Below the pieces are notes generated by a model. The model was not told the DNA's origin and ran no database searches. It was given only the letters and a program-made list of their open reading frames with translations. The position numbers were made by a program, and so were the translations under genes. Shown piece after piece: positions 1-8,754 of a DNA stretch of 64,000 bases (positions are counted from its first letter, which is position 1; the number at the start of each line of letters is the position of its first letter). The stretch is taken from the NCBI RefSeq assembly GCF_900129215.1, contig NZ_FQUQ01000001.1, positions 620,001 through 684,000 on the forward strand, in the 5' to 3' direction. The stretch comes from Pedobacter caeni. Its GTDB lineage: Bacteria; Bacteroidota; Bacteroidia; Sphingobacteriales; Sphingobacteriaceae.

Positions 1-48
1 TCCTTAAGATGCTAAATTAAAAAAATGTAATAGTATAAATTTGTGAAT

Positions 49-729
49 ATGGAAAGCCATATACTATTAGTCGAAGACGATGAAGAGATCAGTCGTCTGA
101 TTGGAATCTCTTTGCGAAATGAAAACTATAAGGTCAGCAGTGTCAGCAACAGCAAGGATAGTTATGCGGTACTAGAACAGCAGGCGGTAGATTTACTACT
201 TCTGGACATTATGCTGCCAGGAGAGGATGGCATTGCTATGTGCAGAGAGATAAGAGAAAAATATACCATGCCTATCATTTTCTTAACCGCCAAAACCGGA
301 GAAATCGATAAGATAAAAGGATTCTCTGTTGGAGCAGATGATTATATCACTAAACCATTTAGTGCTGTGGAGCTGATCGCAAGGGTAAAAGCACATTTGC
401 GGAGGCATCATCAATACAGCATACTGAGTAATGATCCCATTGTAAAAATAGATTCACTAACCATTGACAAAAGATCTCATCAGGTTGAGCTTGATGGGAA
501 TATGATAAAGCTTACCCCAAAAGAATACGAGATCCTTGAATTACTTGCGACGCATAAAGGGAAAGTTTTTAGCATTTCAAAAATATACGAATCCATCTGG
601 AAGACAAATTATTTGCCAGCTGATAATTCTGTGATGGTGCATATTGCTAATTTGAGGCAAAAATTAGAACCAGGTACCAAACATCCCCGGTTTATTAAAA
701 CGATCTGGGGCTTCGGTTATAAAATCTAA
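49..729 (+). CDS. OmpR/PhoB-family response regulator
   Basis: This is a cytoplasmic DNA-binding response regulator, partner of the kinase that starts 4 bases downstream. An N-terminal receiver domain (about residues 1-115) has the acidic pair EDD, the phospho-acceptor Asp in LLLLDIMLPGEDG (about residue 53) and the KPF lysine. A C-terminal winged helix (about 130-226) contains LTPKEYEILELL and ends with the typical RFIKTIWGFGYKI. I prefer the ATG at 49, but an in-frame GTG at 43 is equally possible. The leader begins with TCCTTAAG at bases 1-8. The same CTTAAG core recurs before the methyltransferase gene at 2243, so autoregulation is plausible (inference). The family assignment is secure; the target genes are not shown. 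Confidence 0.95.
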   Translation: MESHILLVEDDEEISRLIGISLRNENYKVSSVSNSKDSYAVLEQQAVDLLLLDIMLPGEDGIAMCREIREKYTMPIIFLTAKTGEIDKIKGFSVGADDYITKPFSAVELIARVKAHLRRHHQYSILSNDPIVKIDSLTIDKRSHQVELDGNMIKLTPKEYEILELLATHKGKVFSISKIYESIWKTNYLPADNSVMVHIANLRQKLEPGTKHPRFIKTIWGFGYKI

Positions 730-733
730 AAAA

Positions 734-2155
734 ATGTTTTCAAAAATAACCATACGCCTTTTTGTAATCGTATTTATCTCTTTTATTATTGGGCTTGGAG
801 GATTTATGCTGACCTATCTTTTTCAAAAAAAAAGACATGAAAGTTATCTGGAACAAATCAGTAAAAGGGCTAAAGAATACGAAACTTTATACCAGAAATC
901 TAAGTCAATAGTAGCTTATTACGAGCTAAATCCGCAGGTTTTGCCGGAAAGAATTATTGATTCGCTTTCGACTTATATGAACAGTTTCAGTACGGAATAC
1001 AACGCAGACATCCTATATACAGGTATAGATGGAAAAGTAATCTCATCGAATACTAAGATCCTGGAGGTTCCAATTCAGGAATGGATGAAGAAACTTTTTA
1101 ATCCTAATATACGCAGTGAAGATCTGACAGATAACCTTATATTTCCGGTCATACGGAACCACCAATCCTTTTTTTTTGTTATTCGTGCTCCTTTTGATGA
1201 AATCATTGTCCCAACCCTGAGTACAGATTTTCAAATATTAAGCATCTGCTTTTTGGTTTCCATATTTGCTTTTGCGGTTCCTTTCTTCCTGTTTCTGCTA
1301 CCTTATATCCGGTATATTAATTTGCTATCAAGGGAAGTGAGCGCCATCTCTGAGAAGGGATTTAAAAACCGGGTAACTGTGAAGGGCAGGCATGAACTGT
1401 CACATTTGGCTGAAAATGTCAATGAGATGGCGAGTCAGTTGGAAAGCATCTTTGTTCAGGAAAGAAACATGGAAGAAAGCAAAAATTTATTGATTTCTAA
1501 TATGGCCCATGATCTCAATGGCCCATTAACTGCTATTACCGGCTACCTTAAGCTATTTGATACCAACTTAAGTGAAAATGAAAAAAAAGAATATTTGAAT
1601 ATCATTTACACCAAAACAATGCGCCTGAATTTGTTGATAAATGACCTGTTTGAACTGGTTAAATTATCCGATCCTCAATACCACCTAAATAGGGTCAATA
1701 CAGACATGACTGAGCTGATTAGAGAGGTGATGATGGAGTACCTGGTATTATTCCATGAAAAAAATATTGACATACGTCTTACTGGATTTAGCGAATCCAG
1801 TATGGTCGCTGTTGATATTAATATGTTTGTGCGTGTGCTTGATAACTTGTTCAGCAATGCCTTAAAATATAGTCGGGATAAAAGTGTCTTTCAGATTTCC
1901 ATAGAAAAACTAAACAACGGATACCTCAGGCTAAGTTTCGAGAGTTCACCACTGAATTTTCCTAAAGAAAAACTTCCATTTCTTTTCGACCGTTTCTTTA
2001 AAGCTGATCAGTCAAGAAAAAGCAGCGGCAGTGGTGTTGGACTTTCAATTGCAAAATCAATTATAAACAGGCATCGTGGGGTAATCTTTTCAGAATATAA
2101 AAATGAAAATCTAAGGTTTGTAATCGAATTAAGAACGCATCCCAGCCAACTTTAG
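734..2155 (+). CDS. Membrane sensor histidine kinase
   Basis: This is the partner kinase of the preceding regulator, with 4 bases between the two genes. Two hydrophobic segments (about residues 6-28 and 166-192) enclose an extracytoplasmic sensor region of about 135 residues. A HAMP-like linker (about 195-245) and the DHp helix follow, with the phospho-acceptor His at about 259 in MAHDLNGPLTAI. The catalytic domain has an N box (NLFSNALKYS) and a G box (GSGVGLSIAKSII). The usual HDLRTPL after the histidine is HDLNGPL here, a variant, but the rest of the kinase core looks intact. The signal is unknown. The adjacent methyltransferase and VTT genes suggest membrane or envelope stress (inference). 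Confidence 0.93.
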   Translation: MFSKITIRLFVIVFISFIIGLGGFMLTYLFQKKRHESYLEQISKRAKEYETLYQKSKSIVAYYELNPQVLPERIIDSLSTYMNSFSTEYNADILYTGIDGKVISSNTKILEVPIQEWMKKLFNPNIRSEDLTDNLIFPVIRNHQSFFFVIRAPFDEIIVPTLSTDFQILSICFLVSIFAFAVPFFLFLLPYIRYINLLSREVSAISEKGFKNRVTVKGRHELSHLAENVNEMASQLESIFVQERNMEESKNLLISNMAHDLNGPLTAITGYLKLFDTNLSENEKKEYLNIIYTKTMRLNLLINDLFELVKLSDPQYHLNRVNTDMTELIREVMMEYLVLFHEKNIDIRLTGFSESSMVAVDINMFVRVLDNLFSNALKYSRDKSVFQISIEKLNNGYLRLSFESSPLNFPKEKLPFLFDRFFKADQSRKSSGSGVGLSIAKSIINRHRGVIFSEYKNENLRFVIELRTHPSQL

Positions 2156-2168
2156 AAATCTTAATTAC

Positions 2169-2208
2169 TGCTTAAGGATTCTTTATTTTTCCTTAAGCAT
2201 TTCTTTAC
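2169..2208. promoter_or_regulatory. CTTAAG repeats / inverted repeat before the methyltransferase gene
   Basis: TGCTTAAGGA (2169-2178) and TCCTTAAGCA (2190-2199) form a perfect 10-bp inverted repeat with a T-rich stretch after it, so it could act as a terminator for the kinase gene. Read as direct repeats, CTTAAG at 2171 and 2192 are 21 bases apart, and each is followed at about one helical turn by a TTTA half-site (CTTAAG-N5-CTTTAC at 2192-2208). That layout resembles PmrA/OmpR-type boxes. TCCTTAAG also occurs at bases 1-8 before the regulator gene. Confidence 0.5.
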
Positions 2209-2242
2209 ATGCTGTGATCACTTTTGTTATAAATAAACAGAA

Positions 2243-2791
2243 ATGATGATAACATTCGCAAAAGAAGCATTACAAAATATCAGACAAACGGGTTCTATTA
2301 TTGAAAGCTCATCGTTTTTATGTAGGAAAATGACCTCTGCAATCGATTTTTCAAAAGAGTTAAATATGGTAGAACTCGGAGCGGGAACAGGAAAAATGAC
2401 CAAATGGATTTTATCTCAAATGTCAAAATCTTCCAGCTTAATGAGTTTTGAGGTTAATTCATCTCTCTTTACCCAATTAAGTGGTATAGAAGATGACAGA
2501 CTTCATGCCATCAATAGAACGGCAGGGGATTTAAGGGTTTTTCAACAAAACAGCACCGTTGATTATATTATCTCAGGACTTCCTTTAGCAAACATAGATC
2601 AAGAGGAAAAATCCAGGTTCATTTACGATTGCTATAAGGCACTAAAGCCTGGTGGGTATTTTATACAATTCCAATATTCCTTGAACGACTTTTCTATGAT
2701 TAAAAATCGGTTTAAGATGGTAAATCTGGGATTTACTTTTTTCAATTTTCCACCTGCATTTGTTTACTATGCAATTAAAACTGCAAAATAG
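2243..2791 (+). CDS. Class I SAM methyltransferase, phospholipid N-methyltransferase-like
   Basis: This is a predicted SAM-dependent methyltransferase of 182 residues. Motif I is VELGAGTGKMT (about residues 43-53). An acidic motif II region (SFEVNS), a motif IV-like SGLPLANI and a late KPGGYFIQFQYS follow. Length and pattern match the PmtA-like phospholipid N-methyltransferases and the related KsgA-like fold, which methylate phosphatidylethanolamine. The substrate here is inferred, not proven. The gene lies between a two-component system and a VTT membrane protein, 11 bases upstream of the latter, which supports a role in membrane lipid modification under that system's control. Confidence 0.75.
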   Translation: MMITFAKEALQNIRQTGSIIESSSFLCRKMTSAIDFSKELNMVELGAGTGKMTKWILSQMSKSSSLMSFEVNSSLFTQLSGIEDDRLHAINRTAGDLRVFQQNSTVDYIISGLPLANIDQEEKSRFIYDCYKALKPGGYFIQFQYSLNDFSMIKNRFKMVNLGFTFFNFPPAFVYYAIKTAK

Positions 2792-2802
2792 TTTAAGTAG
2801 AA

Positions 2803-3369
2803 ATGGCAAAAGAGATAATCAAATTGGTCTGGGCAGCATTTCTGTTCATGCTTCTTGTCCTATACTTCAAATATCATGCGGTTATTACGCCAGCTCAGAT
2901 TGCTGCATTTCTTCAAAGGAACACGAATGCCCTGATCTTGTGTTATTCGCTGATCTCTGTCCTCAGAGGGCTGACTCTTATTCCATCAACACCTTTTCTT
3001 TTAGCTGGGCTAATTCTATTCCCAGGCGCCAGATTGCTCGTTTTTATCATTACTATTACCAGCCTGTTCATGTCTTCAAGTTTGATTTTCTTTTGTTCAG
3101 CTCTGCTTGGATTTACTGATTATTTTGAAAAGCTACATCCCGATAAAATCAATCGTATACGAACCCGGCTAAGTCGCCCTTCCGGAAGTTACTTTATATT
3201 TTTTTGGTCATTTCTGCCCGTTACACCAACAGATTTGGTCTGTTATGTTGCAGGATCGCTTAAAATAAAATATATTCATTTTATTATTCCGCTTATGATT
3301 GGGGAAATCATTATATGTGCAATATATAGCTTCATTAACTTTACAGCATATTTATCACAACTCTTTTAA
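2803..3369 (+). CDS. VTT-domain (TVP38/DedA-like) membrane protein
   Basis: This is an integral membrane protein of 188 residues with an N-terminal TM segment and several later hydrophobic stretches. The central region has the VTT/DedA pattern: a re-entrant FLLAGLILFPGA segment and the later RPSGSYFIFFWSFLPVTPTDLVCYVAGSLKI, with the Arg-bearing loop and proline-rich FLPVTP turn typical of the family. DedA/VTT proteins are known or proposed lipid scramblases or undecaprenyl-phosphate translocases. It follows the methyltransferase gene in the same direction, consistent with an envelope lipid operon. Which lipid it moves cannot be told from sequence. Confidence 0.8.
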   Translation: MAKEIIKLVWAAFLFMLLVLYFKYHAVITPAQIAAFLQRNTNALILCYSLISVLRGLTLIPSTPFLLAGLILFPGARLLVFIITITSLFMSSSLIFFCSALLGFTDYFEKLHPDKINRIRTRLSRPSGSYFIFFWSFLPVTPTDLVCYVAGSLKIKYIHFIIPLMIGEIIICAIYSFINFTAYLSQLF

Positions 3370-3380
3370 AAGAAATAAAA

Positions 3381-4019
3381 ATGAAAAAGCTCATCGATAA
3401 TAAAGACTATAAGGGGATCGAAGAGGCACTCTCAATCCATCCTGAGCTTGCCAATGAAGGCCTCCCATATGATCATGAAAACACCACAAAAGCGCACCCC
3501 TTACATCGGCTTTGTGATGGTGTGTTTTCCGGTCAATATACAGAGGAAGAGGCCATTAAAATGGCGGGGATATTTTTAGCCCATGGAGCAAATATTGATG
3601 GTAACGAACCTGCATTTAAACAAGATTCACCTCTTACTGCCGCATCCAGTTTAAATGCAGATCAGGTTGCTTTTTTTTATATGGAAAATGGGGCCAGTAT
3701 CCATCATGCCGGTTGCCACGGCGGAACCGCATTACATTGGGCAGCCTGGTGTGGAAGAAGTAAAGTGGTTAAAAAGCTAATTGAACATGGAGCAGAAGTG
3801 AATAAGCGGTGTATAGATTTTAAATCAACACCGCTGTTCTGGGCAGTTCATGCATTAAAGAATGGAGGATCAGATCATTTAACTGAAAGTATGGAGTGCA
3901 TCAAAATCCTCATTCAAAACGGCGCAGATAAAAAAATTCCAAATGATGATGGAGAAAACATTTGTGATTTACTCAATGATGAAGATGTCATGTTAAAAGA
4001 ACTCTTGCAATGCGGGTAA
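3381..4019 (+). CDS. Ankyrin-repeat protein
   Basis: This 212-residue protein has no signal peptide. It carries degenerate ankyrin repeats, the clearest being GGTALHWAAWCGRSKVVKKL (about residues 112-131) followed by IEHGAEVNKR. Weaker repeats flank it (SPLTAASSLNADQVAFFYMENGA and STPLFWAVHALKNGG). Ankyrin repeats are protein-interaction scaffolds and no catalytic motif is visible. The gene starts 11 bases after the VTT gene and is probably the last of that operon. It ends 3 bases from the convergent GH110 gene. A role as partner or adaptor of the membrane-modifying genes is only a guess from position. Confidence 0.85.
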   Translation: MKKLIDNKDYKGIEEALSIHPELANEGLPYDHENTTKAHPLHRLCDGVFSGQYTEEEAIKMAGIFLAHGANIDGNEPAFKQDSPLTAASSLNADQVAFFYMENGASIHHAGCHGGTALHWAAWCGRSKVVKKLIEHGAEVNKRCIDFKSTPLFWAVHALKNGGSDHLTESMECIKILIQNGADKKIPNDDGENICDLLNDEDVMLKELLQCG

Positions 4020-4022
4020 AAG

Positions 4023-5816
4023 TTATGGTAATATATCGCTACTTTTCATTGCGCTTGTTTTAGTTTGTCTGGGGGCCCCATCATAGAAATGATTGCCAAT
4101 TATTTTTACCTGTGTACAACCCGTAAAATTGAACGCTGGTTTGGTTTTACCTGCGGACAAAAAATCAGACTTTTCTATTTTATTGTTCGAAAAAATCAAG
4201 CCTTTAGTACTTCTTGCCGTTAATAGCGGGCTGTCATAAACCTTAAATGTATTGTTTTCTATATTGATGTTCTTATGTACGTAATATCCGGGAACGACTT
4301 CCTTATTTTGGGGATTGATGCTGATGATGTAGTTGTCCGGAGCAGAGTTAAAGCCACATTCTATAAACTGGTTATTGCGGATATCCAGGTCCATTACAGG
4401 ACCGGATTCATACCAGCCGGAAGCATCATTTTCAATTAAAATGGCATGCATTCCCGTTCGGTAATAGACATTGTTTTCGATCACAACCTTCCTCCGGGTG
4501 CTGATCAGCGTTCCTCTGGAGATCGTCTTTTCAAAACGACAGTTTTTAATGTTCAGAGAAGGAGTCCAGGTGACGTTTTCTAAGGCATCACCCACTTTAA
4601 GTGCTGCAGAAAAAGGTTTCTTCATTTCTACCAGCATTTCCCTTTCTGAAATTAGCTTTGCTGTTTTAATGACGCCCTCTTCAAAAATCTGCAAGGAAGC
4701 AGTATGCAGATAAGCTACAGAATCCCCGGCAATAAAAGCCTCGAAACCATAGGTCTGGTGGTGCATAAACCTTAGTTTTACGGTCGTTGGTGATACGATT
4801 TCCGTTATTTTTAAATGGGTTCCATGAACATTTACCGGGTCATCGTGCAAGCCGTTAAACCGGCAGTTACTGATGGTGATTTGTCCCTTACAACCCGAAA
4901 AATGCATCCCATCAGCAGAAGAGGCGATGAGCCTTCCGCTTCCTTTTTCCGGTTCCACAAAAATGCCGTCGTAATTCAGGTTCTCGGAAAACTGGGAAAC
5001 AATCCCTAAGCCATGCATTGACTTCATGTGCAGGTTACTTAAGCGGATGTTTTTTGAGCGGTTAATGAAAGCACCCACATAATCGCGGTAACGGTCTCTT
5101 ATCGTTAAAACCTCAGCCGGTTTACCGTTAAACTTAGAAAAATCCCCACTGAACTTAACCCTGAGTGGCCCGGTTTGTTCTGCCTTGCTCTTTAAAAACG
5201 GATCCCAGCTGCTATACAGTAACATTCCTTTTTCAGGACGTACCAATACCGCATGATGGTTCCTGGCGATCCATTTTTCACCATACCATTCCAACCGGCC
5301 ATCTATAATGGCAAACTTAGAATCCCGATGAATATCCGCAACTACATGCTGCGCTGATACTTCCTTTAAGGTCATTTCAGACATCCCCGGACGTTCGTAG
5401 TTGATCGATAAGTTTTGTATGCTGATCTGGCTGCAATCATCTAATACCCAGGTAATCATTTTTCCGTGGAAAACAAATTCCGACCCATTACCTTCAATGG
5501 TTACGTTCTTCAATCCTTTGAGGTATAAACCTACCCGCTGTTTCTTTATCGGGAATTCTGTTTCTGAAGAGCTATTAGAAATGTAATACGCTGTTTCGGT
5601 AGCCTTGTCCGGCCAGAAATCATATCTTCCTTTGGGAAAATTCAAAACAGTTTGATCCTGACCCTTGCTGGCTTCAATTGCTTTTTTTACACCTTCAGTG
5701 GCATCCGAAAAGCTATCCGGCAGGGCACCATACCTGGTCACATCAATAGGTTGTGCTTGCAGACTGAGTGTACAGACCAGTATCAGCAATGAAAAATAAT
5801 ACTTCATGGTGTTCAT
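4023..5816 (-). CDS. GH110-type alpha-1,3-galactosidase, secreted
   Basis: This is a predicted exo-acting glycosidase of 597 residues. A signal peptide (about 1-21, ending LSLQAQ) is followed by a right-handed parallel beta-helix. Residues 22-70 show the pectinase-like start VTRYGALPDSFSDATEGV. The core has SSADGMHFSGCKGQI (about 298-312) and HDDPVNVHGTHL (about 321-332), with acidic pairs typical of GH110, the family that removes terminal alpha-1,3-galactose, as from blood-group-B-like ends. Length matches Bacteroides GH110 enzymes (about 600). It is divergent from the GH95-like gene, sharing 191 bases that hold a clear promoter for the other strand. Family assignment rests on motif memory; another beta-helix glycosidase is possible. 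Confidence 0.8.
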   Translation of the reverse strand: MNTMKYYFSLLILVCTLSLQAQPIDVTRYGALPDSFSDATEGVKKAIEASKGQDQTVLNFPKGRYDFWPDKATETAYYISNSSSETEFPIKKQRVGLYLKGLKNVTIEGNGSEFVFHGKMITWVLDDCSQISIQNLSINYERPGMSEMTLKEVSAQHVVADIHRDSKFAIIDGRLEWYGEKWIARNHHAVLVRPEKGMLLYSSWDPFLKSKAEQTGPLRVKFSGDFSKFNGKPAEVLTIRDRYRDYVGAFINRSKNIRLSNLHMKSMHGLGIVSQFSENLNYDGIFVEPEKGSGRLIASSADGMHFSGCKGQITISNCRFNGLHDDPVNVHGTHLKITEIVSPTTVKLRFMHHQTYGFEAFIAGDSVAYLHTASLQIFEEGVIKTAKLISEREMLVEMKKPFSAALKVGDALENVTWTPSLNIKNCRFEKTISRGTLISTRRKVVIENNVYYRTGMHAILIENDASGWYESGPVMDLDIRNNQFIECGFNSAPDNYIISINPQNKEVVPGYYVHKNINIENNTFKVYDSPLLTARSTKGLIFSNNKIEKSDFLSAGKTKPAFNFTGCTQVKIIGNHFYDGAPRQTKTSAMKSSDILP

Positions 5817-5914
5817 TGTTTGGAGATTGTCCCCTTGGTTTTTATTTACATTCTAATGTACAGATAAGCTTGCTGATCTGGTCTCATCCGTAGGATAATC
5901 CATTAGAATAATAA

Positions 5915-5953
5915 ATTAGTCTATTGAAGGATCAGGGTGATCGGTTAACTTTG
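5915..5953 (+). promoter_or_regulatory. Bacteroidota-type promoter and shared motif before GH95-like gene
   Basis: TTG at 5924-5926 and TAACTTTG at 5946-5953 are separated by 19 bases and match the Bacteroidota -33/-7 pattern (TTG-N19-TAnnTTTG). The -7 box ends 54 bases before the ATG at 6008. Overlapping it is ATTAGTCTAT (5915-5924), then AGGATC and TGATC (to 5942). Almost the same arrangement is found at 23076-23104 before the TonB receptor gene. This suggests a common activator or repressor (inference). Confidence 0.65.
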
Positions 5954-6007
5954 TTTGTGAACCACAAATGCAAAACAACCAAATAAACAACCTGAGATCA
6001 TACTGTA

Positions 6008-8335
6008 ATGTATAAAACAACTATTCTTAAAACCAGCGCCTTTATCTTAATATCCTCCATTGGCTTAGCTGTTAATGCACAAAAACCTAAATTGCCGGAC
6101 GCGGCCTATAACCTGGTCCTTAAAGCACCGGTGAGCACCTGGGATGAAGCACTTCCTCTGGGCAATGGCCTGATGGGTGGTCTGTTATGGGGCGAAAAAA
6201 ACACCATCAGACTGTCTTTGGACAGAGGGGATTTATGGGATGAGCGTACGAATGGAGAAAAGGAATGGTGGAAAAAATACACCTATCAGAAAGGTGCAGA
6301 CATGATTGCCAAAAAGGAATTTAAAACTGTCGGTTCCTGGTGGGACGAACCTTATAACGGAGTCAGCCCGACTAAATTACCTGGTGGCCGGATAGAATTG
6401 AAATTTCCGGGTCAGGAAGAAGTAAAGGAGTTTGAACTGATGGAGGCAACCGCCGAGGGAATCACCAGGTTCAGGTCAGGAGCCGTTATGCATACTTTTT
6501 ACAGTGCGACTGATCCGGTAGCCCTGATGTCTATAGTAGGAGTGGTTCCGGATGCGGTGAAGTTGTTCAGCCCAATGGATGTGTATCGTAAAAATACCAA
6601 AGGAGATGGCGGACCAAGTAGTGGAGGATCGGTTAACAAATTAGGTTATCCTGAAGCAATCAAGGGCAAATCAGCAACCGCAGAATGGTACATACAGGAA
6701 GCCGCTGACGGACTTAAATATTGCGTGTATATCGATAACAAGAAAAACGGTAAAGAGACTTTGATTGCTTTAACCATCACCTCTACAGCAGATGGCAAAG
6801 ACCCTTTGGCACTGGCCGCTGAGCGATGCGCTGCCGCATTGCAAAAAGGGTATGTAAAGATGCGCATGCCACATGCAAAATGGTGGGCCGGATTCTGGGA
6901 GAAGTCAAGTGTCAGTATTCCAGATACAGCGGTTCAGAAACAATACAACCTGGTACAGTATTTTTATGGTGCAGCATCCCGTTTAAATGCGCCGCCAATG
7001 CCACTTCAAGGGGTCTGGACTGCTGATGATGGTACTTTGCCACCCTGGAAAGGGGATTACCACAATGACCTGAATACACAGATGACCTATATTGCTTATC
7101 AGCAATCGGGCAGATATAATGAGGGGGCATCCTATTTGAATTTCCTTTGGGATCGCCGTGATTTTTTCAGAGATTTTGCCAGAGACTTTTATGGTACTGC
7201 CGGCCTGGCTTGTCCGGGTGTAATGTCTTATTCCGGACAACCTTTGGGTGGCTGGGGACAATACAGCATGTCACCCTCAATGAGTGCATGGAGTGCACAT
7301 CTATTCTACCTGCATTGGTTGTATACTGCTGATGATACTTTCCTCAAAGAAAAAGCTTATCCATGGAGCTCTGATGTTGGGGAATGCATGCTGGGTCTGT
7401 TGAAAAAGGACAGCAATGGTCTGCTTAAACTACCGCTTTCTTCTTCTCCGGAGATTTTTGACGATAGCCCTAAAGCCTGGTTGGAACCCAACAGTAATTA
7501 CGATCTGATGAGTATAAAAATGCTGTTTCTGTCTTTAAAAGAAATGGCTGAGGAAATGGGCAAAACTGCAGATGCAAAGAAATGGGCTGCTGCAGCATTG
7601 GCTCTTGGCGATTTCCATACCAAAGCTGATGGAACACTACTTTTGGATGCTAAAAATGAATTGACGACCAGCCACCGCCACCTTTCCAATATTATCGGGA
7701 TCTATCCCTTTAACCTGATTACCAGCGAAGGCGGTCAAAAGGACCATCAAATGATTGATGCGAGTACGAAAAGCTGGGATAAATTAGGTACCCGGAGCTG
7801 GGTAGGTTATACTTTTTCCTGGATGAGCTGCCTGAAAGCAAGAGTAGGAGATGCTGAGGCTGCAGTCAAAAACCTGGACATTTTCGTTAAGGCCTTCGTG
7901 TTGCGTAACGGATTTCATGTGAATGGAGATCAGACCAAAAGTGGTTATTCAGGATTTACTTACAGACCCTTCACTCTGGAAGGTAACTTTCTGGCGGCTC
8001 AGGCCGTACATGAAATGTTATTGCAAAGCTGGAGTGCTACTCCTGGTGATCTTCATACTGGTGTGATCCGGATTTTCCCGGCAACACCTGAAAAATGGAA
8101 GGATGTTTCGTTTACAGATTTGAGGGCTGAGGGTGGTTATCTGGTCTCAGCGGTAAGAAAAACCAATAAGACAGCGAGCTTTAGCATTACTGCCACAAGA
8201 TCGGCAAAGTTACGCATCAAAGATAATTTTGGTGGAAGAGCACCCATATGGAATGTTAAAGGGGTAAGGAAAACAGGTGATGTCTATGAAGTTAATTTGA
8301 ATAAAGGTCAACAATTGAAAGCTTCTTTTAACTAA
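6008..8335 (+). CDS. GH95-like glycoside hydrolase, secreted
   Basis: This 775-residue protein has an N-terminal signal (about 1-24, LAVNAQ). It has the GH95 layout: an N-terminal beta domain starting WDEALPLGNGLMGGLLWGE, then an (alpha/alpha)6 barrel with LQGVW (about 333), DYHNDLNTQM (350-359), SSSPE with Glu482, SHRHLSNIIGIYP and LEGNFLAAQAVHEMLLQS (657 on). GH95 enzymes are alpha-L-fucosidases or alpha-L-galactosidases. Relative to the usual DYHxNxNxQM and IDGNFG patterns as I recall them, this protein has Asp354 for the first Asn and Glu658 for the Asp, while the SPE glutamate is kept. It may therefore be a divergent subfamily with altered specificity. A terminator-like hairpin follows the stop codon. 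Confidence 0.75.
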   Translation: MYKTTILKTSAFILISSIGLAVNAQKPKLPDAAYNLVLKAPVSTWDEALPLGNGLMGGLLWGEKNTIRLSLDRGDLWDERTNGEKEWWKKYTYQKGADMIAKKEFKTVGSWWDEPYNGVSPTKLPGGRIELKFPGQEEVKEFELMEATAEGITRFRSGAVMHTFYSATDPVALMSIVGVVPDAVKLFSPMDVYRKNTKGDGGPSSGGSVNKLGYPEAIKGKSATAEWYIQEAADGLKYCVYIDNKKNGKETLIALTITSTADGKDPLALAAERCAAALQKGYVKMRMPHAKWWAGFWEKSSVSIPDTAVQKQYNLVQYFYGAASRLNAPPMPLQGVWTADDGTLPPWKGDYHNDLNTQMTYIAYQQSGRYNEGASYLNFLWDRRDFFRDFARDFYGTAGLACPGVMSYSGQPLGGWGQYSMSPSMSAWSAHLFYLHWLYTADDTFLKEKAYPWSSDVGECMLGLLKKDSNGLLKLPLSSSPEIFDDSPKAWLEPNSNYDLMSIKMLFLSLKEMAEEMGKTADAKKWAAAALALGDFHTKADGTLLLDAKNELTTSHRHLSNIIGIYPFNLITSEGGQKDHQMIDASTKSWDKLGTRSWVGYTFSWMSCLKARVGDAEAAVKNLDIFVKAFVLRNGFHVNGDQTKSGYSGFTYRPFTLEGNFLAAQAVHEMLLQSWSATPGDLHTGVIRIFPATPEKWKDVSFTDLRAEGGYLVSAVRKTNKTASFSITATRSAKLRIKDNFGGRAPIWNVKGVRKTGDVYEVNLNKGQQLKASFN

Positions 8336-8341
8336 TTTTTG

Positions 8342-8377
8342 AAGAAGAGGCCCTGTTGGCAAACAAGGTCTCTTCTT
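8342..8377 (+). terminator. Hairpin after GH95-like gene
   Basis: AAGAAGAG (8342-8349) pairs with CTCTTCTT (8370-8377). The stem extends inward through TGTT/AACA with two imperfect pairs and a short loop. It lies a few bases after the stop codon. The T tract is weak, so efficiency is uncertain. Confidence 0.6.
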
Positions 8378-8450
8378 TCTTAGCCAAAACTTAAACTTTG
8401 GAACTCCTGTTCTTAAAGTAAGGATCTGCTATAAATCATTGAAATGTGTC

Positions 8451-8470
8451 CAACACAAACGTTTGTGTTG
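8451..8470. promoter_or_regulatory. LacI-type operator-like palindrome 1
   Basis: CAACACAAACGTTTGTGTTG is a perfect 20-bp palindrome centred on the CG of AAACGTTT, the core of many LacI/GalR-family operators. It lies in the 501-base gap before the GH105 gene, which holds no convincing gene. Two related sites follow at 8629-8645 and 8755-8768. No LacI-family regulator gene is in this window. Confidence 0.6.
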
Positions 8471-8628
8471 AAATAAGTGTTCACCTGAATACCGCATCAG
8501 GATTGAATTTCCCGGTAGTTAAATTACTTCCTTTTATTGAATTAACCTGGATTTTGTTAAGTCCGGATAGCCATTTTCTGCACACAAACCAAAGCTCTTA
8601 TGGTTTTCCGATTTTATACTGCAAACGT

Positions 8629-8645
8629 TTGTGTAAATTCATAAT
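8629..8645. promoter_or_regulatory. LacI-type operator-like palindrome 2
   Basis: CTGCAAACGTTTGTGTA contains the palindrome CAAACGTTTG (8632-8641) and shares AAACGTTTGTGT with site 1. Its centre lies 176 bases from that of site 1, a spacing that would allow DNA looping by a tetrameric repressor (inference). Confidence 0.5.
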
Positions 8646-8754
8646 GAAGATTACTTTTTTTAATTTGATTCCTGTCGTAATATTATTCAACTAACCAGAC
8701 AAAATGCGATTAACAGTTAATACTAGGCAAGAGATGGCCATGTCATTGTCAATG

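Noticed and set aside
8446..8694. 82-codon frame in the gap before GH105
   Set aside because: It runs through two operator-like palindromes and has no protein-like pattern, so the gap is regulatory.
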